DNA from: Burkholderia paludis
Lineage (GTDB): Bacteria; Pseudomonadota; Gammaproteobacteria; Burkholderiales; Burkholderiaceae
NCBI RefSeq assembly: GCF_000732615.1
Contig: NZ_JPGL01000011.1
Coordinates: 62,001-126,000, forward strand
Reading direction: 5' to 3'
DNA length: 64,000 nucleotides
Part shown: positions 17,554 to 25,805 of the stretch, piece by piece
How the letters are laid out: each line of letters starts with the position of its first letter
Position numbering within the stretch: position 1 is the stretch's first letter
Notes under the pieces: model-generated
Seen by the model: only the letters and a program-made list of their open reading frames with translations
Databases searched by the model: none
What the model was told of the DNA's origin: nothing
Made by a program: the position numbers and the translations under genes

Positions 17554-18608
17554 GCGCGACCGCCGGCATCGTCGAGCCCGCCGCGGCCGCGCGCGCGCCG
17601 ATCGACCTCGCGGTGGTCGGCGGCTATCTCGGCGCGGGCAAGACGACCGTCGTCAACGCGATCCTGCAGGCGCCGCATGGCCGGCGCATCGCGGTGCTGG
17701 TCAACGATTTCGGCGCGGTGAACATCGACGCACGCCTCGTGCGCGCGCGCGGCGACGACGTGATCGAACTCGACAACGGCTGCATCTGCTGCACGATCGG
17801 CGGCGCGCTCGTCGATGCGCTGACGCGAGTCGCGACGCGCGAAATCAGGCCCGAGCTGCTGCTCGTCGAAGCGAGCGGCGTGGCCGACCCGGCGAAGATC
17901 GCGCAGATCGGATTGCTGAACGGCGCGTTCCGGCTGACGTCGGTGCTCGTCGTCGCCGATGCGCTCGCGTGGCGCGACACGCTCGCCGATCCGCTCGTCG
18001 GCGCAATGGCGCAGCGCCAGCTCGACGGCGCGGGCGCGATCGTCGTGACCAAGCTCGACCTGCTGGCGCCGGCGCGGCGCGATGCGGCGCTCGACGCGGT
18101 GCGCGCGGGTGCGCCGACCGATATCGTGGTCGCGGCGCGGCATGGCGAGATCCCGCTGGCGCTGTTGTTCGACGCGGCCGTGCCGGAGGGCCGCCGCGTG
18201 CCGGCCATCGCGCGTCCGCACCGGCCGATCGGGCACGATGCGATGCCGGCCTTCGCGAGCGTGACCGTCGCCGCGCCGGACGTGCTCGACAAGGTGCGGT
18301 TGCGCGCATGGCTGAAGGCGCTGCCGCGCACGATCCTGCGTGCGAAGGGCATCGTGCGCGTGGCCGATGCGCACGGCACGCCGGCCACGCGCGTGTGCCA
18401 GGTCGCCGCGCGGCGCATCCGCTTCTCGTCGCCGGAGGACGAAGGGCCGGGCGCGCACGACGGCGGCGGCGTCATGGTGTTCATCGGGATCCTCGATGCG
18501 GCGACGGAGGCCGCGCTGCGCGACGGCATCGCGCAATGCCGCGCGACCGACGCCACGGCCGCGCCGGCATCCACCGATCGATTGATCGGCGTCGCGCATT
18601 CGGGTTAG
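17550..18608 (+). CDS. CobW/COG0523 family GTPase, likely metallochaperone
   Basis: The ATG overlaps the amidohydrolase stop codon (ATGA), showing translational coupling. The 352-residue protein has Walker A GGYLGAGKT (24-32), the metal-binding GCICC (77-81), a LLVEASGVADPAK switch region and the guanine-specificity motif TKLDLL. The CobW_C domain occupies the last ~110 residues. COG0523 GTPases deliver zinc, cobalt or other metals to client enzymes. The overlap with a metal-dependent amidohydrolase suggests that this enzyme is the client. No zinc-repressor (Zur) site was recognised upstream, so zinc-stress control is not indicated. Confidence 0.93.
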   Translation: MSATAGIVEPAAAARAPIDLAVVGGYLGAGKTTVVNAILQAPHGRRIAVLVNDFGAVNIDARLVRARGDDVIELDNGCICCTIGGALVDALTRVATREIRPELLLVEASGVADPAKIAQIGLLNGAFRLTSVLVVADALAWRDTLADPLVGAMAQRQLDGAGAIVVTKLDLLAPARRDAALDAVRAGAPTDIVVAARHGEIPLALLFDAAVPEGRRVPAIARPHRPIGHDAMPAFASVTVAAPDVLDKVRLRAWLKALPRTILRAKGIVRVADAHGTPATRVCQVAARRIRFSSPEDEGPGAHDGGGVMVFIGILDAATEAALRDGIAQCRATDATAAPASTDRLIGVAHSG

Positions 18609-18755
18609 GCTTCGGCGAGCCCCGGCATGGGCCCCGTGCCGGGCCGGGCGTTGCCCCGTGGAATGCGGCCGCAGGCTGCGTTGACGGGCGCGCCACTCAG
18701 CGACGATCCAGACATGACTCTTCCGAACCGATCGAATCCCGGCGAGCAAGTCGCG

Positions 18756-19790
18756 ATGCCTGCATGCGATGTGCGCCGCCCGCCACGGCGATCCGTCGCG
18801 GCATCCGCGCTGCTGATGCTGACGTTGTTGCCGCTCGCCGCGCATGCGGCCGGCTTCGACTGCGCGAAGGCGGTTTCGCCGGCGGAGAAGGCGATCTGCG
18901 CGGATGCCGGGCTGTCGAAGCTCGACGGCGAACTGGCGGCGGCGTGGCGGCAGGCGCTCGCGAAAGGCGGCGACACGGCCGCGTCGAAGGCCGCGCAACT
19001 GAAGTGGCTCAAGCAGCGCGACCGCTGCGGCGACGACGCGCTGTGCCTGGACGACCGCTACCGCGAACGGCTCGCGAGCCTGAACGGCACGCCGCTGGCC
19101 GCCGACCGCTGGCAGCAGACGTGGTACCGCGACAGCGGCAATCCGTCGTTCGGCGGCGTGCTGACGTTGACCGGTACGGCGCCGCATCTTCATTTCGAAC
19201 TGAGCGCCAACAACGGCGCGAATGTCGGCGAGCTGGGCGGCGATATCGAACTGCACGGCAACCGCGGCACGTTCCGGCACGATCGATGCCGGCTCGATTT
19301 CAGCCGCACGGGCGCCCGCGTGCAGGTCGTGCAGCAGGGCGACGACGCCGATTGCGGCGCGGGCGCGGGCGTCGTCTACCTGGGCGACTACGTGACGGCG
19401 TCGCAGGCGCAGGCGAAGCCGCCCGCGGATCTCGTGAGCCTGGACGTGCTCGCCGACGCGCAGCAGAATGCGGCCGCGCACCGGCTGCTGGGCGCCGATT
19501 ACCAGGCGCTCGTCGATACGGTCAATTACGGCGCCGACGAGAAGGATCTCGACGGGCTCGGCGCACGCGTGACGTCGTACTGGGTGCGCGGCATCGCGAC
19601 CACGAATGCGGCGATCGTGATGCGCCGCGGCACCGGGCTGTGGATCGGGCTGCTCGTGTTCGATGCGCAGAGCAACGTACGGATGCGCTATTACTCGAAC
19701 GTGCCCGCGTGGAAGCGGACCGTGCCGAAGACGATCCGTGCGTGGCACGACACGCTCGACAAGACGCTGCCGGTCGACCTGATGCCGTGA
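18756..19790 (+). CDS. exported protein with LprI-like N-terminal domain
   Basis: I start at ATG 18756 because it gives a compact signal peptide (RRPPRRSVAASALLMLTLLP, cleavage at AHAAG); ATG 18714 is the alternative and neither has a strong ribosome-binding site. The mature protein of about 315 residues opens with the four-Cys LprI-type domain: FDCAKAVSPAEKAICADAGL then CGDDALCLDDRYRERLASL. LprI domains are found in periplasmic lysozyme inhibitors. The C-terminal two thirds (from about residue 115) are unassigned beta-rich sequence ending DKTLPVDLMP. It is convergent with the lacI-type gene. Confidence 0.82.
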   Translation: MPACDVRRPPRRSVAASALLMLTLLPLAAHAAGFDCAKAVSPAEKAICADAGLSKLDGELAAAWRQALAKGGDTAASKAAQLKWLKQRDRCGDDALCLDDRYRERLASLNGTPLAADRWQQTWYRDSGNPSFGGVLTLTGTAPHLHFELSANNGANVGELGGDIELHGNRGTFRHDRCRLDFSRTGARVQVVQQGDDADCGAGAGVVYLGDYVTASQAQAKPPADLVSLDVLADAQQNAAAHRLLGADYQALVDTVNYGADEKDLDGLGARVTSYWVRGIATTNAAIVMRRGTGLWIGLLVFDAQSNVRMRYYSNVPAWKRTVPKTIRAWHDTLDKTLPVDLMP

Positions 19791-19812
19791 GCGGGCGGGG
19801 CGCCGCGCGCCG

Positions 19813-20910
19813 TCATTTCCTGGCGACCGCGCGTGTCTTCGGCAGCGGCCGCGCGGGCGCTGCGGCCGATGCCCGCGTCCGCAATTCGGGCAGGACGGCA
19901 TGGCCGGCCCCAGTGGCGCCGTGCTCGAGCGCATCGAGCAGCGCGTGCGCGGCCTGGCGCCCGATCGCGTCGGTGTCGACCCACATCGTCGTCAGCGGCG
20001 GCTGGATCTCGCGCGCGAGCGCGATGTCGTCGAACCCGGTGACCGACAGTTGCGCGGGCACGTCGATGCCGAGCGCCTGCGCCTCGAGCAACACGCCGAG
20101 CGCGAGCGTGTCGTTGCCGCAGATCACGGCCGTCGGCCGCGTCGCCGCGTCGCTGCCGGCGATCGCGCGCAGGCTGGCCCGCCCGAAGGCGATGGTGGCC
20201 GGGCCCTCGTGCTGATGCACGGGGCGCACCGCGAGCCCGCGCGCGGCAAGCGTGTCGTGGATGCCGCGCAGGCGGGCCTGCACGCGGTCGTTGTCGGCCG
20301 ACGGCTGCATGACGATCGCGAAATCGCGGTGGCCGAGGTCCAGCAGATGGGTGGTGAGCTGCGCGAACGCCGCGCGGTTGTCGAAGCCGACGCAGCAGTG
20401 CGGGCTGTCGTCGCGATACGCGTAGGTGACGACATACGGCACGCGATGCAGCGCGAGCAGTTCGAACAGTTCCGGCGGATACGCCTCGCCGACCAGCGAC
20501 ACGGCTTCCACGCCGCGCGACAGCATCGCGCGCACCTGCGCCAGCGCCTGCGCGGGATCGTAGTTCGAGCAGCCGAGGAACAGCGTGACGCCGTGCCCGG
20601 CCATGACCGCCTGCATGCCCGCGACCTGCGACGCGAACACCTGGTCGTCGAGCGTCGGGATGATCGCGCCCGTGATGTGGGTGCGGGTGGATGCGAGCGC
20701 GCGGCCGGCCGCATTCGGAATCCAGTTCAGTGCGCGCGCCGCGTCGCGCACGCGCTGCTGCACGTCGGCCGACACCTTGCCGGGATCGTTGTAGACGCGC
20801 GAGACGGTCGCGGTCGACACGCCGGCGAGCCTGGCGACGTCGCCGAGCACCGAGCGGCCGCTGCCGCGGCGCGTCCGGGTCGCGCCGCCGCGGGACGGAG
20901 GCGTGCTCAT
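19813..20910 (-). CDS. LacI family repressor of the kinase-MFS-aldolase operon
   Basis: A 365-residue sugar-responsive repressor. The helix-turn-helix reads LGDVARLAGVSTATVSRVYN (about 21-41), followed by the hinge helix NAAGRALASTRTH. The periplasmic-binding-like core runs to residue 340 and contains the conserved VTGFDDIALAREIQPPLTTM. The basic, disordered N terminus before the helix-turn-helix is longer than usual. It is divergent from rbsK; the 238-base intergenic region has two LacI-type sites, one near each start, so it should control both itself and the catabolic operon. Confidence 0.95.
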   Translation of the reverse strand: MSTPPSRGGATRTRRGSGRSVLGDVARLAGVSTATVSRVYNDPGKVSADVQQRVRDAARALNWIPNAAGRALASTRTHITGAIIPTLDDQVFASQVAGMQAVMAGHGVTLFLGCSNYDPAQALAQVRAMLSRGVEAVSLVGEAYPPELFELLALHRVPYVVTYAYRDDSPHCCVGFDNRAAFAQLTTHLLDLGHRDFAIVMQPSADNDRVQARLRGIHDTLAARGLAVRPVHQHEGPATIAFGRASLRAIAGSDAATRPTAVICGNDTLALGVLLEAQALGIDVPAQLSVTGFDDIALAREIQPPLTTMWVDTDAIGRQAAHALLDALEHGATGAGHAVLPELRTRASAAAPARPLPKTRAVARK

Positions 20911-21017
20911 CGGCCGTCTCCCGGCGGGGCGGCGGCGCCGCCGCGCGTGATCAATTGCGTCATTGTTTACCCTCGATTCGTGGTGGCGACACTTGCATTC
21001 CCGTTCGCCCTTGTGAG

Positions 21018-21034
21018 AATGTAAGCGCTATCTT
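21018..21034. promoter_or_regulatory. LacI-type operator near the repressor gene
   Basis: AATGTAAGCGCTATCTT shares the TGTAAGCG half-site with the second operator 110 bases away. It lies about 110 bases upstream of the repressor ATG, so the two sites could be joined by looping. The right half is degenerate. Confidence 0.6.
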
Positions 21035-21113
21035 GACGTCGTTCCGCATGATGCCTGACATCCATTCTATCCATATCGTGAAATTTTCAGCGTTGAAGGC
21101 CGGTTCGGCCATT

Positions 21114-21148
21114 TTGTCCGTCGTTGATGTAAGCGGTTACATTCGATC
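21114..21148 (+). promoter_or_regulatory. candidate leaderless promoter with LacI operator, rbsK
   Basis: The palindrome ATGTAA-GCGG-TTACAT (21127-21142) ends 6 bases before the rbsK ATG at 21149. A -35-like TTGTCC (21114-21119) and a -10-like TTACAT (21137-21142) are 17 bases apart, so transcription would begin at about the start codon. There is no ribosome-binding site before the ATG. A leaderless message, with the repressor sitting directly on the -10 element, is the simplest reading. The operator is well supported; the promoter elements are weak matches. Confidence 0.6.
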
Positions 21149-22075
21149 ATGACGCACTTTCATCCACCGCGAATCGCTGTCGTCGGCAGCGTGAACATCG
21201 ACCTCGTCACACGCGCGCCGCGCCTGCCGGTGCCGGGCGAGACGTTGCTCGGCACGGATTTCCAGACCGTTCACGGCGGCAAGGGGGCGAACCAGGCGGT
21301 CGCGGCCGCGCGCCTGGGTGCGTCGGTCGCGATGATCGGCTGCGTCGGCGACGACGCGTTCGGCGCGCGCCTGCACGACGCGCTGGCGGCCGAGCGCATC
21401 GACGTGACGCACCTGCATCGCGTCGCCGGCACGGCGACCGGGGTCGCCGCGATCACGGTCGACGGCGGCGGGGCGAACAGCATCGTCGTCGTGCCCGGCG
21501 CGAACGCGTGCGTCGATACCGGCCGGATCGATGCGGCCCGCGAAGCGATCGCCGGCGCCGCGCTGCTCGTATGCCAGCTCGAGGTGCCGGTCGCCGCCGT
21601 GGCGCACGCCGTCGCCCGTGCGTGCGCACACCGCACGCCGGTGCTGCTGAATCCCGCGCCCGCGCAGCCGCTGCACGATGCGTTGCTGGCACGGGTCGAC
21701 TACCTCGTCGTCAACGAAACCGAAGCCGAATCGCTGACCGGCATCGCCGTCGGCGACGACGCGTCGGCCGTGCGCGCGGCCGATGCGCTGTGCGGGCGGG
21801 GCGTCGGCAACGTGCTGGTCACGCTTGGCGCGCGCGGCGTCTGCTGGCGCGGCAGCGCGGGCAACGGCCGGCTGCATGCGATGGCGGTGGTCGCCGTCGA
21901 TACGACCGCGGCCGGCGACACGTTCGTCGGCGGGTTCGCGGCGGCGCGCGCGGGCGGCGCGTCGATGGACGACGCGATCGGCTTCGGCCAGCGCGCGGCC
22001 GCGATCAGCGTGACGCGCCACGGCGCGCAGACCTCGATCCCGACGCGCGGGGACGTGGCGCGCCTGAATGCCTGA
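21149..22075 (+). CDS. ribokinase-like PfkB family sugar kinase
   Basis: A 308-residue cytosolic kinase with the ribokinase fold. The N-terminal substrate motif AVVGSVNIDLVTRAPRLPVP, the GGKGANQAVAAARLGA glycine-rich motif (about 40-55) and the catalytic VDTTAAGDTFVGGFAA (DTxxAGD, Asp as base) are all present. The anion-hole motif carries Ala where Gly is usual. First gene of an operon with an ACS-type MFS transporter and a DHDPS-family aldolase. Whether it is a true ribokinase or acts on another furanose or a sugar acid cannot be decided, so no rbsK symbol is given. Confidence 0.92.
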   Translation: MTHFHPPRIAVVGSVNIDLVTRAPRLPVPGETLLGTDFQTVHGGKGANQAVAAARLGASVAMIGCVGDDAFGARLHDALAAERIDVTHLHRVAGTATGVAAITVDGGGANSIVVVPGANACVDTGRIDAAREAIAGAALLVCQLEVPVAAVAHAVARACAHRTPVLLNPAPAQPLHDALLARVDYLVVNETEAESLTGIAVGDDASAVRAADALCGRGVGNVLVTLGARGVCWRGSAGNGRLHAMAVVAVDTTAAGDTFVGGFAAARAGGASMDDAIGFGQRAAAISVTRHGAQTSIPTRGDVARLNA

Positions 22076-22135
22076 ATTCCGCACGAGACGGACTGGCCGG
22101 AACCGGCCGACACCAGTGACATGGAGACATACGCA

Positions 22136-23455
22136 ATGAACGACAACGCAACCGTTCCGCACGCACCGCCGCGCATCCGGCGCGGGCAACGCATCGCGCT
22201 CGCGCTGCTGATGGCGAGCGGCATCGTCAACTATCTCGATCGCGGCACGCTGGCCGTGGCAAGCGCGGCGATCCGGGGCGATCTCGGCCTGTCGCTCGCG
22301 CAGACGGGGCTGCTGCTGTCGGCGTTTTCGTGGAGCTATGCACTGTGCCAGTTCCCGGTCGGCGGGCTGGTCGACCGGGTCGGCCCGCGCCGGCTGCTCG
22401 GGGCCGGGCTGATCGTGTGGTCGTTCGCGCAGGCGGCGGGCGGCATCGTGTCGACGTTCGGCTGGTTCATCGTCGCGCGCATCGTGCTCGGCATCGGCGA
22501 GGCGCCGCAGTTCCCGTCGGCCGCGCGCGTGGTGAGCAACTGGTTTCCGCTGCGCGCACGCGGCACGCCGACCGGCATCTTCAATGCCGCATCGCCGCTC
22601 GGCACCGCGCTCGCGCCGTTGCTGCTGTCGATCCTCGTCGCGTCGTTCGACTGGCGCTGGGCGTTCATCGTCACCGGCGCGGCCGGGCTCGTCGTCGCGC
22701 TCGTCTGGTTTGCGCTGTATCGCGACCCGGTGCGCGCGCAACTGACCGCGGCCGAGCGCAGCTATCTCGACGCCGACGCACCCGCTGCGGTCGCGGCGCC
22801 GAAGCTGACCTTCGGCGAATGGCGCAGCCTGTTCTCGCACGGGTCGACCTGGGGGATGCTGATCGGCTATTTCGGCTCGGTGTACCTGAACTGGGTGTAC
22901 CTGACCTGGCTGCCGGGCTACCTGACGATGGAGCGGCACATGAGCCTGATCCGCACCGGCTTTGCCGCGTCGGTGCCGTTCCTGTGCGGGTTCGTCGGCT
23001 CGCTGGTGGCGGGCTGGCTGTCGGATCTGGTCACGCGCCGCAGCCGTTCGCCGGTCGTGAGCCGGCGCAATGCGGTGGTGGTCGCGATGCTCGGCATGGT
23101 TGCGTTCACGATCCCGGCCGCGCTCGTGCAGAGCAACACGGTTGCGCTCGCATGCATTTCGGTCGTGATCTTTCTTGCCAACGCGGCATCGGCCTGCTCG
23201 TGGGCGCTCGCGACGGCGGCCGCGCCGCCGAGCCGTGTCGCGTCGCTCGGCGCGATCCAGAATTTCGGCGGCTTCATCGGCGGCGCGCTCGCGCCGATCC
23301 TGACGGGCCTCATTGCGCAGACGTGGTCGTTCGTGCCGGCGCTGCTGACGGCCGCGGCGATCGCGTTCGCGGGCGCGATGGCCTACCTGCTGCTGGTGCG
23401 CAAGCCGATTCCCGAGCAGGCCGCGAACGGCGCGCCCGGGCCGTTGCCGGCCTGA
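22136..23455 (+). CDS. MFS transporter, anion:cation symporter (ACS) type
   Basis: I start at ATG 22136, with GGAG nine bases upstream, rather than 22121. The 439-residue protein has 12 helices. The ACS-family opening (GIVNYLDRGTLAVASAAIRG) and the GGLVDRVGPRRLL loop between helices 2 and 3 are clear, and ARIVLGIGEAPQFPSAARVV matches helix 4 of the hexuronate/glucarate transporters. It likely imports a sugar acid with protons. The cytoplasmic loop KLTFGEWRSLFSHGSTWGML is also typical. Located between kinase and aldolase genes of the LacI-controlled operon. Confidence 0.93.
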   Translation: MNDNATVPHAPPRIRRGQRIALALLMASGIVNYLDRGTLAVASAAIRGDLGLSLAQTGLLLSAFSWSYALCQFPVGGLVDRVGPRRLLGAGLIVWSFAQAAGGIVSTFGWFIVARIVLGIGEAPQFPSAARVVSNWFPLRARGTPTGIFNAASPLGTALAPLLLSILVASFDWRWAFIVTGAAGLVVALVWFALYRDPVRAQLTAAERSYLDADAPAAVAAPKLTFGEWRSLFSHGSTWGMLIGYFGSVYLNWVYLTWLPGYLTMERHMSLIRTGFAASVPFLCGFVGSLVAGWLSDLVTRRSRSPVVSRRNAVVVAMLGMVAFTIPAALVQSNTVALACISVVIFLANAASACSWALATAAAPPSRVASLGAIQNFGGFIGGALAPILTGLIAQTWSFVPALLTAAAIAFAGAMAYLLLVRKPIPEQAANGAPGPLPA

Positions 23456-23499
23456 GCGCCTGGCCCGCCCCCCGCATTCACTGAAGGAAGGAGAAACAG

Positions 23500-24447
23500 A
23501 TGCAACACCCGCAGCAATCGGACGTAACCATCGAGGGGATCGTCCCGGTCATGCTGACGCCGTTCGACGACGCCGGCGCGATCGACTACGCAGGGCTCGA
23601 ACGCCTCGTCGAATGGTATCTGGCGCACGGCGCGGACGCGCTGTTCGCGGTCGCGCAATCGAGCGAGATGCAGTTCCTGAGCCTGGCCGAGCGCGCGGCG
23701 CTCGCGCGTTTCGTGGTCGAGCGGGTGGCCGGACGCGTGCCCGTCGTTGCGTCCGGGCACGTCAGCGACGATCTCGATGCGCAGGTCGCGGAGCTGTGCG
23801 CGGCGGCCGAATCCGGCGCGCAGGCCGTCGTGCTCGTGACCAATCGCCTCGATCCGCAGCGGCGGGGCAGTGCGGCGTTGCTCGACCATCTGCACCGGCT
23901 GCTCGCGCGCCTGCCGTCGGATCTGCCGCTCGGGCTGTACGAGTGCCCGGCGCCGTACCGGCGGCTCCTGTCAGACGACGAACTGCGTGCGTGCATCGAC
24001 ACGGGCCGGTTCGTGATGCTCAAGGACGTGAGCTGCGACCTGGAAACGGTGAAGCGGCGGGTCGCGCTGGCCGACGGCTCGCCGCTGAAGATCCTGAACG
24101 CGAACGCCGCGATTGCGTGGGATGCGATGAAGGCGGGTTCCGCCGGCTTCAACGGCGTATTCACGAACTTCCATCCGGATCTTTACCGGTGGTTGCGCAC
24201 GCACGCACATACGAATCCGGCGCTGGCCGAGGAACTCTCGACGTTCCTGGTCGTTTCGGCGGTGTCGGAGGCGCTCGGGTACCCGGCGCTCGCGAAGCTC
24301 TATCACCAGCGGATCGGCACCTTCGCATCGATCCGTTGCCGCGCGATCGACTACGACGTGCGCGAGCGCTTCTGGGCGCTCGATGCGGTGCTCGACAAGA
24401 TCGTGGCCGGCACCGAGCATTTCCGCCGGCGCATTGCCGCACGGTAA
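23500..24447 (+). CDS. DHDPS/NAL superfamily aldolase
   Basis: A 315-residue class I aldolase barrel. EGIVPVMLTPFDDAGAIDY opens the barrel, the Schiff-base Lys175 lies in FVMLKDVSCD and the catalytic Tyr147 in LGLYECPAPYRRL. The GTxGE-type substrate loop of DapA is replaced by AQSSEMQFLS (51-60), so this is not lysine biosynthesis but one of the catabolic family members that cleave or dehydrate 2-keto-3-deoxy sugar acids. With kinase and ACS transporter it fits a sugar-acid pathway. AAGGAGAAAC precedes the ATG. Confidence 0.9.
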   Translation: MQHPQQSDVTIEGIVPVMLTPFDDAGAIDYAGLERLVEWYLAHGADALFAVAQSSEMQFLSLAERAALARFVVERVAGRVPVVASGHVSDDLDAQVAELCAAAESGAQAVVLVTNRLDPQRRGSAALLDHLHRLLARLPSDLPLGLYECPAPYRRLLSDDELRACIDTGRFVMLKDVSCDLETVKRRVALADGSPLKILNANAAIAWDAMKAGSAGFNGVFTNFHPDLYRWLRTHAHTNPALAEELSTFLVVSAVSEALGYPALAKLYHQRIGTFASIRCRAIDYDVRERFWALDAVLDKIVAGTEHFRRRIAAR

Positions 24448-24571
24448 GTCACGCTCGCCGCGTGCCGCGGGGATCTCGCGGCGCGCGGCGGCCGGCTGCC
24501 TGTTTCAACCGCGCTGTCGGGTCCGCCTGACAGCCTGACGGGCGGTCAGTCGGGAGGCCGGGAGGTCGGTT

Positions 24572-24715
24572 CCGACACATCCGGCACATCCGGCACATCC
24601 GGCACATCCGGCACATCCGGCACATCCGGCACATCCGGCACATCCGGCACATCCGGCACATCCGGCACATCCGGCACATCCGGCACATCCGGCACACCCG
24701 GCACACCCGGCACAC
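24572..24715. repeat. 9-bp minisatellite, 16 units of CCGGCACAT type
   Basis: One CCGACACAT unit, then twelve perfect CCGGCACAT units (24581-24688), then three CCGGCACAC units. A degenerate unit follows at 24716. Clustering of the variants at the ends is the usual sign of expansion by slippage in the middle. The array lies in a gene-free region between the aldolase gene and the next one. In the minus strand it would encode a VPD-repeat, but that frame has no start signal or flanking domain. Confidence 0.95.
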
Positions 24716-24969
24716 CCGGCGCTCCGCCGACACGCGGCGCCTTCTCTCGACGCTCCCCATCCCCGCCTGCCGCTCGCGATCCGTGCGTGCAGGGCCGTCG
24801 CGCGATGCCCTTCCGATTCGCCGCTGCCGGCCATTCTGCGCGTGTGTACGCAGCACGACAAAAGCACACAAATCTGATCAATCCCCCCCGTCGTTTCTTG
24901 TAACGATTCGTAATATTATGCCGCCCAGCGTTTTTTACCGACGAACCGTTGACTCCGCATCCGCTTCCC
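24716..24969. other. AT-richer intergenic stretch after the minisatellite
   Basis: No gene is seen. The last 120 bases are AT-richer than the genome (AAAAGCACACAAATCTGATC, TTGTAACGATTCGTAATATT) and may hold the promoter of the following gene. Confidence 0.45.
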
Positions 24970-25614
24970 ATGCAACAAGTGACGACGACAAGCCCGCAGC
25001 CGATCCTGGCGACGCCGGTTGATGCCATGCTGCACGCCGTGATCGACGAGGCCGTTCACCGGAGCGTGTCGGACGCGACGACGCGCAGCGGCTACATGCG
25101 GTGCGCCGACTACGCGATCGTCGGCGCGCAGGTGCTGACGCTGCTGACCGGCAAGCCTTACCGGCCGTACGCGGGGGGCGAAGTGCTGGATTTCGGCGAG
25201 GGCAACCTGTACGCGCTGTGCACGACGCGCGAGCGGCGTCGCACGGCGCGCCATCTGTCGCACCTGGCGCGATACCACTGCTGGATCGAGGCGCGTCACG
25301 AGGTTGGCGGCCTCACGCGCAAGGAGATCGTGGATTTTACGCTGCGTCACGACGAGACCGTCGCGAGCAATCTGGGGGTGCCGTTCGCCCGCGCGTACCG
25401 GGCGTACTTCTGGGGCTGGGACGACGAGCACGCGGTGCCGGCCGAATTGCACGACCATCCGGCCTTCGCGAAGCAGGGCCCCGTGTGGCGCTGGGCCGAG
25501 CGCGAATGCACGTCGCTGCTGCGCGCCTACGAGCGCGAGCGGCCAAGCTATTTCGGGCGTCAGGTGTCGCGTGCGATCGATTTGTTCGCCGATCGTGTGG
25601 AAGGGCTCGGCTGA
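24970..25614 (+). CDS. hypothetical protein with possible papain-like (transglutaminase-type) fold
   Basis: The start at ATG 24970 lacks a good ribosome-binding site; a TTG at 24949 is possible. The 214-residue protein is soluble. A helix beginning with Cys (YMRCADYAIVGAQVLTLLTG, Cys45), an HCWIEA strand (His103) and an IVDFT strand (Asp122) occur in the order and spacing expected of a transglutaminase-like Cys-His-Asp triad. RPYAGGEVLDFGEGNLYALC lies between. This is my structural guess, not a recognised family. It is flanked by the minisatellite and convergent with fliD. Confidence 0.75.
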   Translation: MQQVTTTSPQPILATPVDAMLHAVIDEAVHRSVSDATTRSGYMRCADYAIVGAQVLTLLTGKPYRPYAGGEVLDFGEGNLYALCTTRERRRTARHLSHLARYHCWIEARHEVGGLTRKEIVDFTLRHDETVASNLGVPFARAYRAYFWGWDDEHAVPAELHDHPAFAKQGPVWRWAERECTSLLRAYERERPSYFGRQVSRAIDLFADRVEGLG

Positions 25615-25805
25615 CGGGACGGCACGCCCGAAGGCGGGCGAACCGCAGGCGGAGAGCCTGCCGCGCTGGCGCGAACGGGGGCTGCGAACCCGGCGGGCGC
25701 CTGCGTGCCGCCGGGCATGACCGGCGGCGCCGGACGGGATGCCGCGCGCGGCGGCCGATTCGCCGAGCGGGGCCGCCGATGCGTGGATCGCGCGGCCCGT
25801 TCGTG

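Noticed and set aside
24572-24715. CRISPR-like direct repeats
   Set aside because: Units are contiguous without spacers and only 9 bases long, and no cas gene is present.
24546-25028. Minus-strand frame encoding a VPD-repeat protein through the 9-bp minisatellite
   Set aside because: No ribosome-binding site, no signal or flanking domain, and all three minus frames are open because the unit length is a multiple of three. The repeat is better explained as a non-coding minisatellite.
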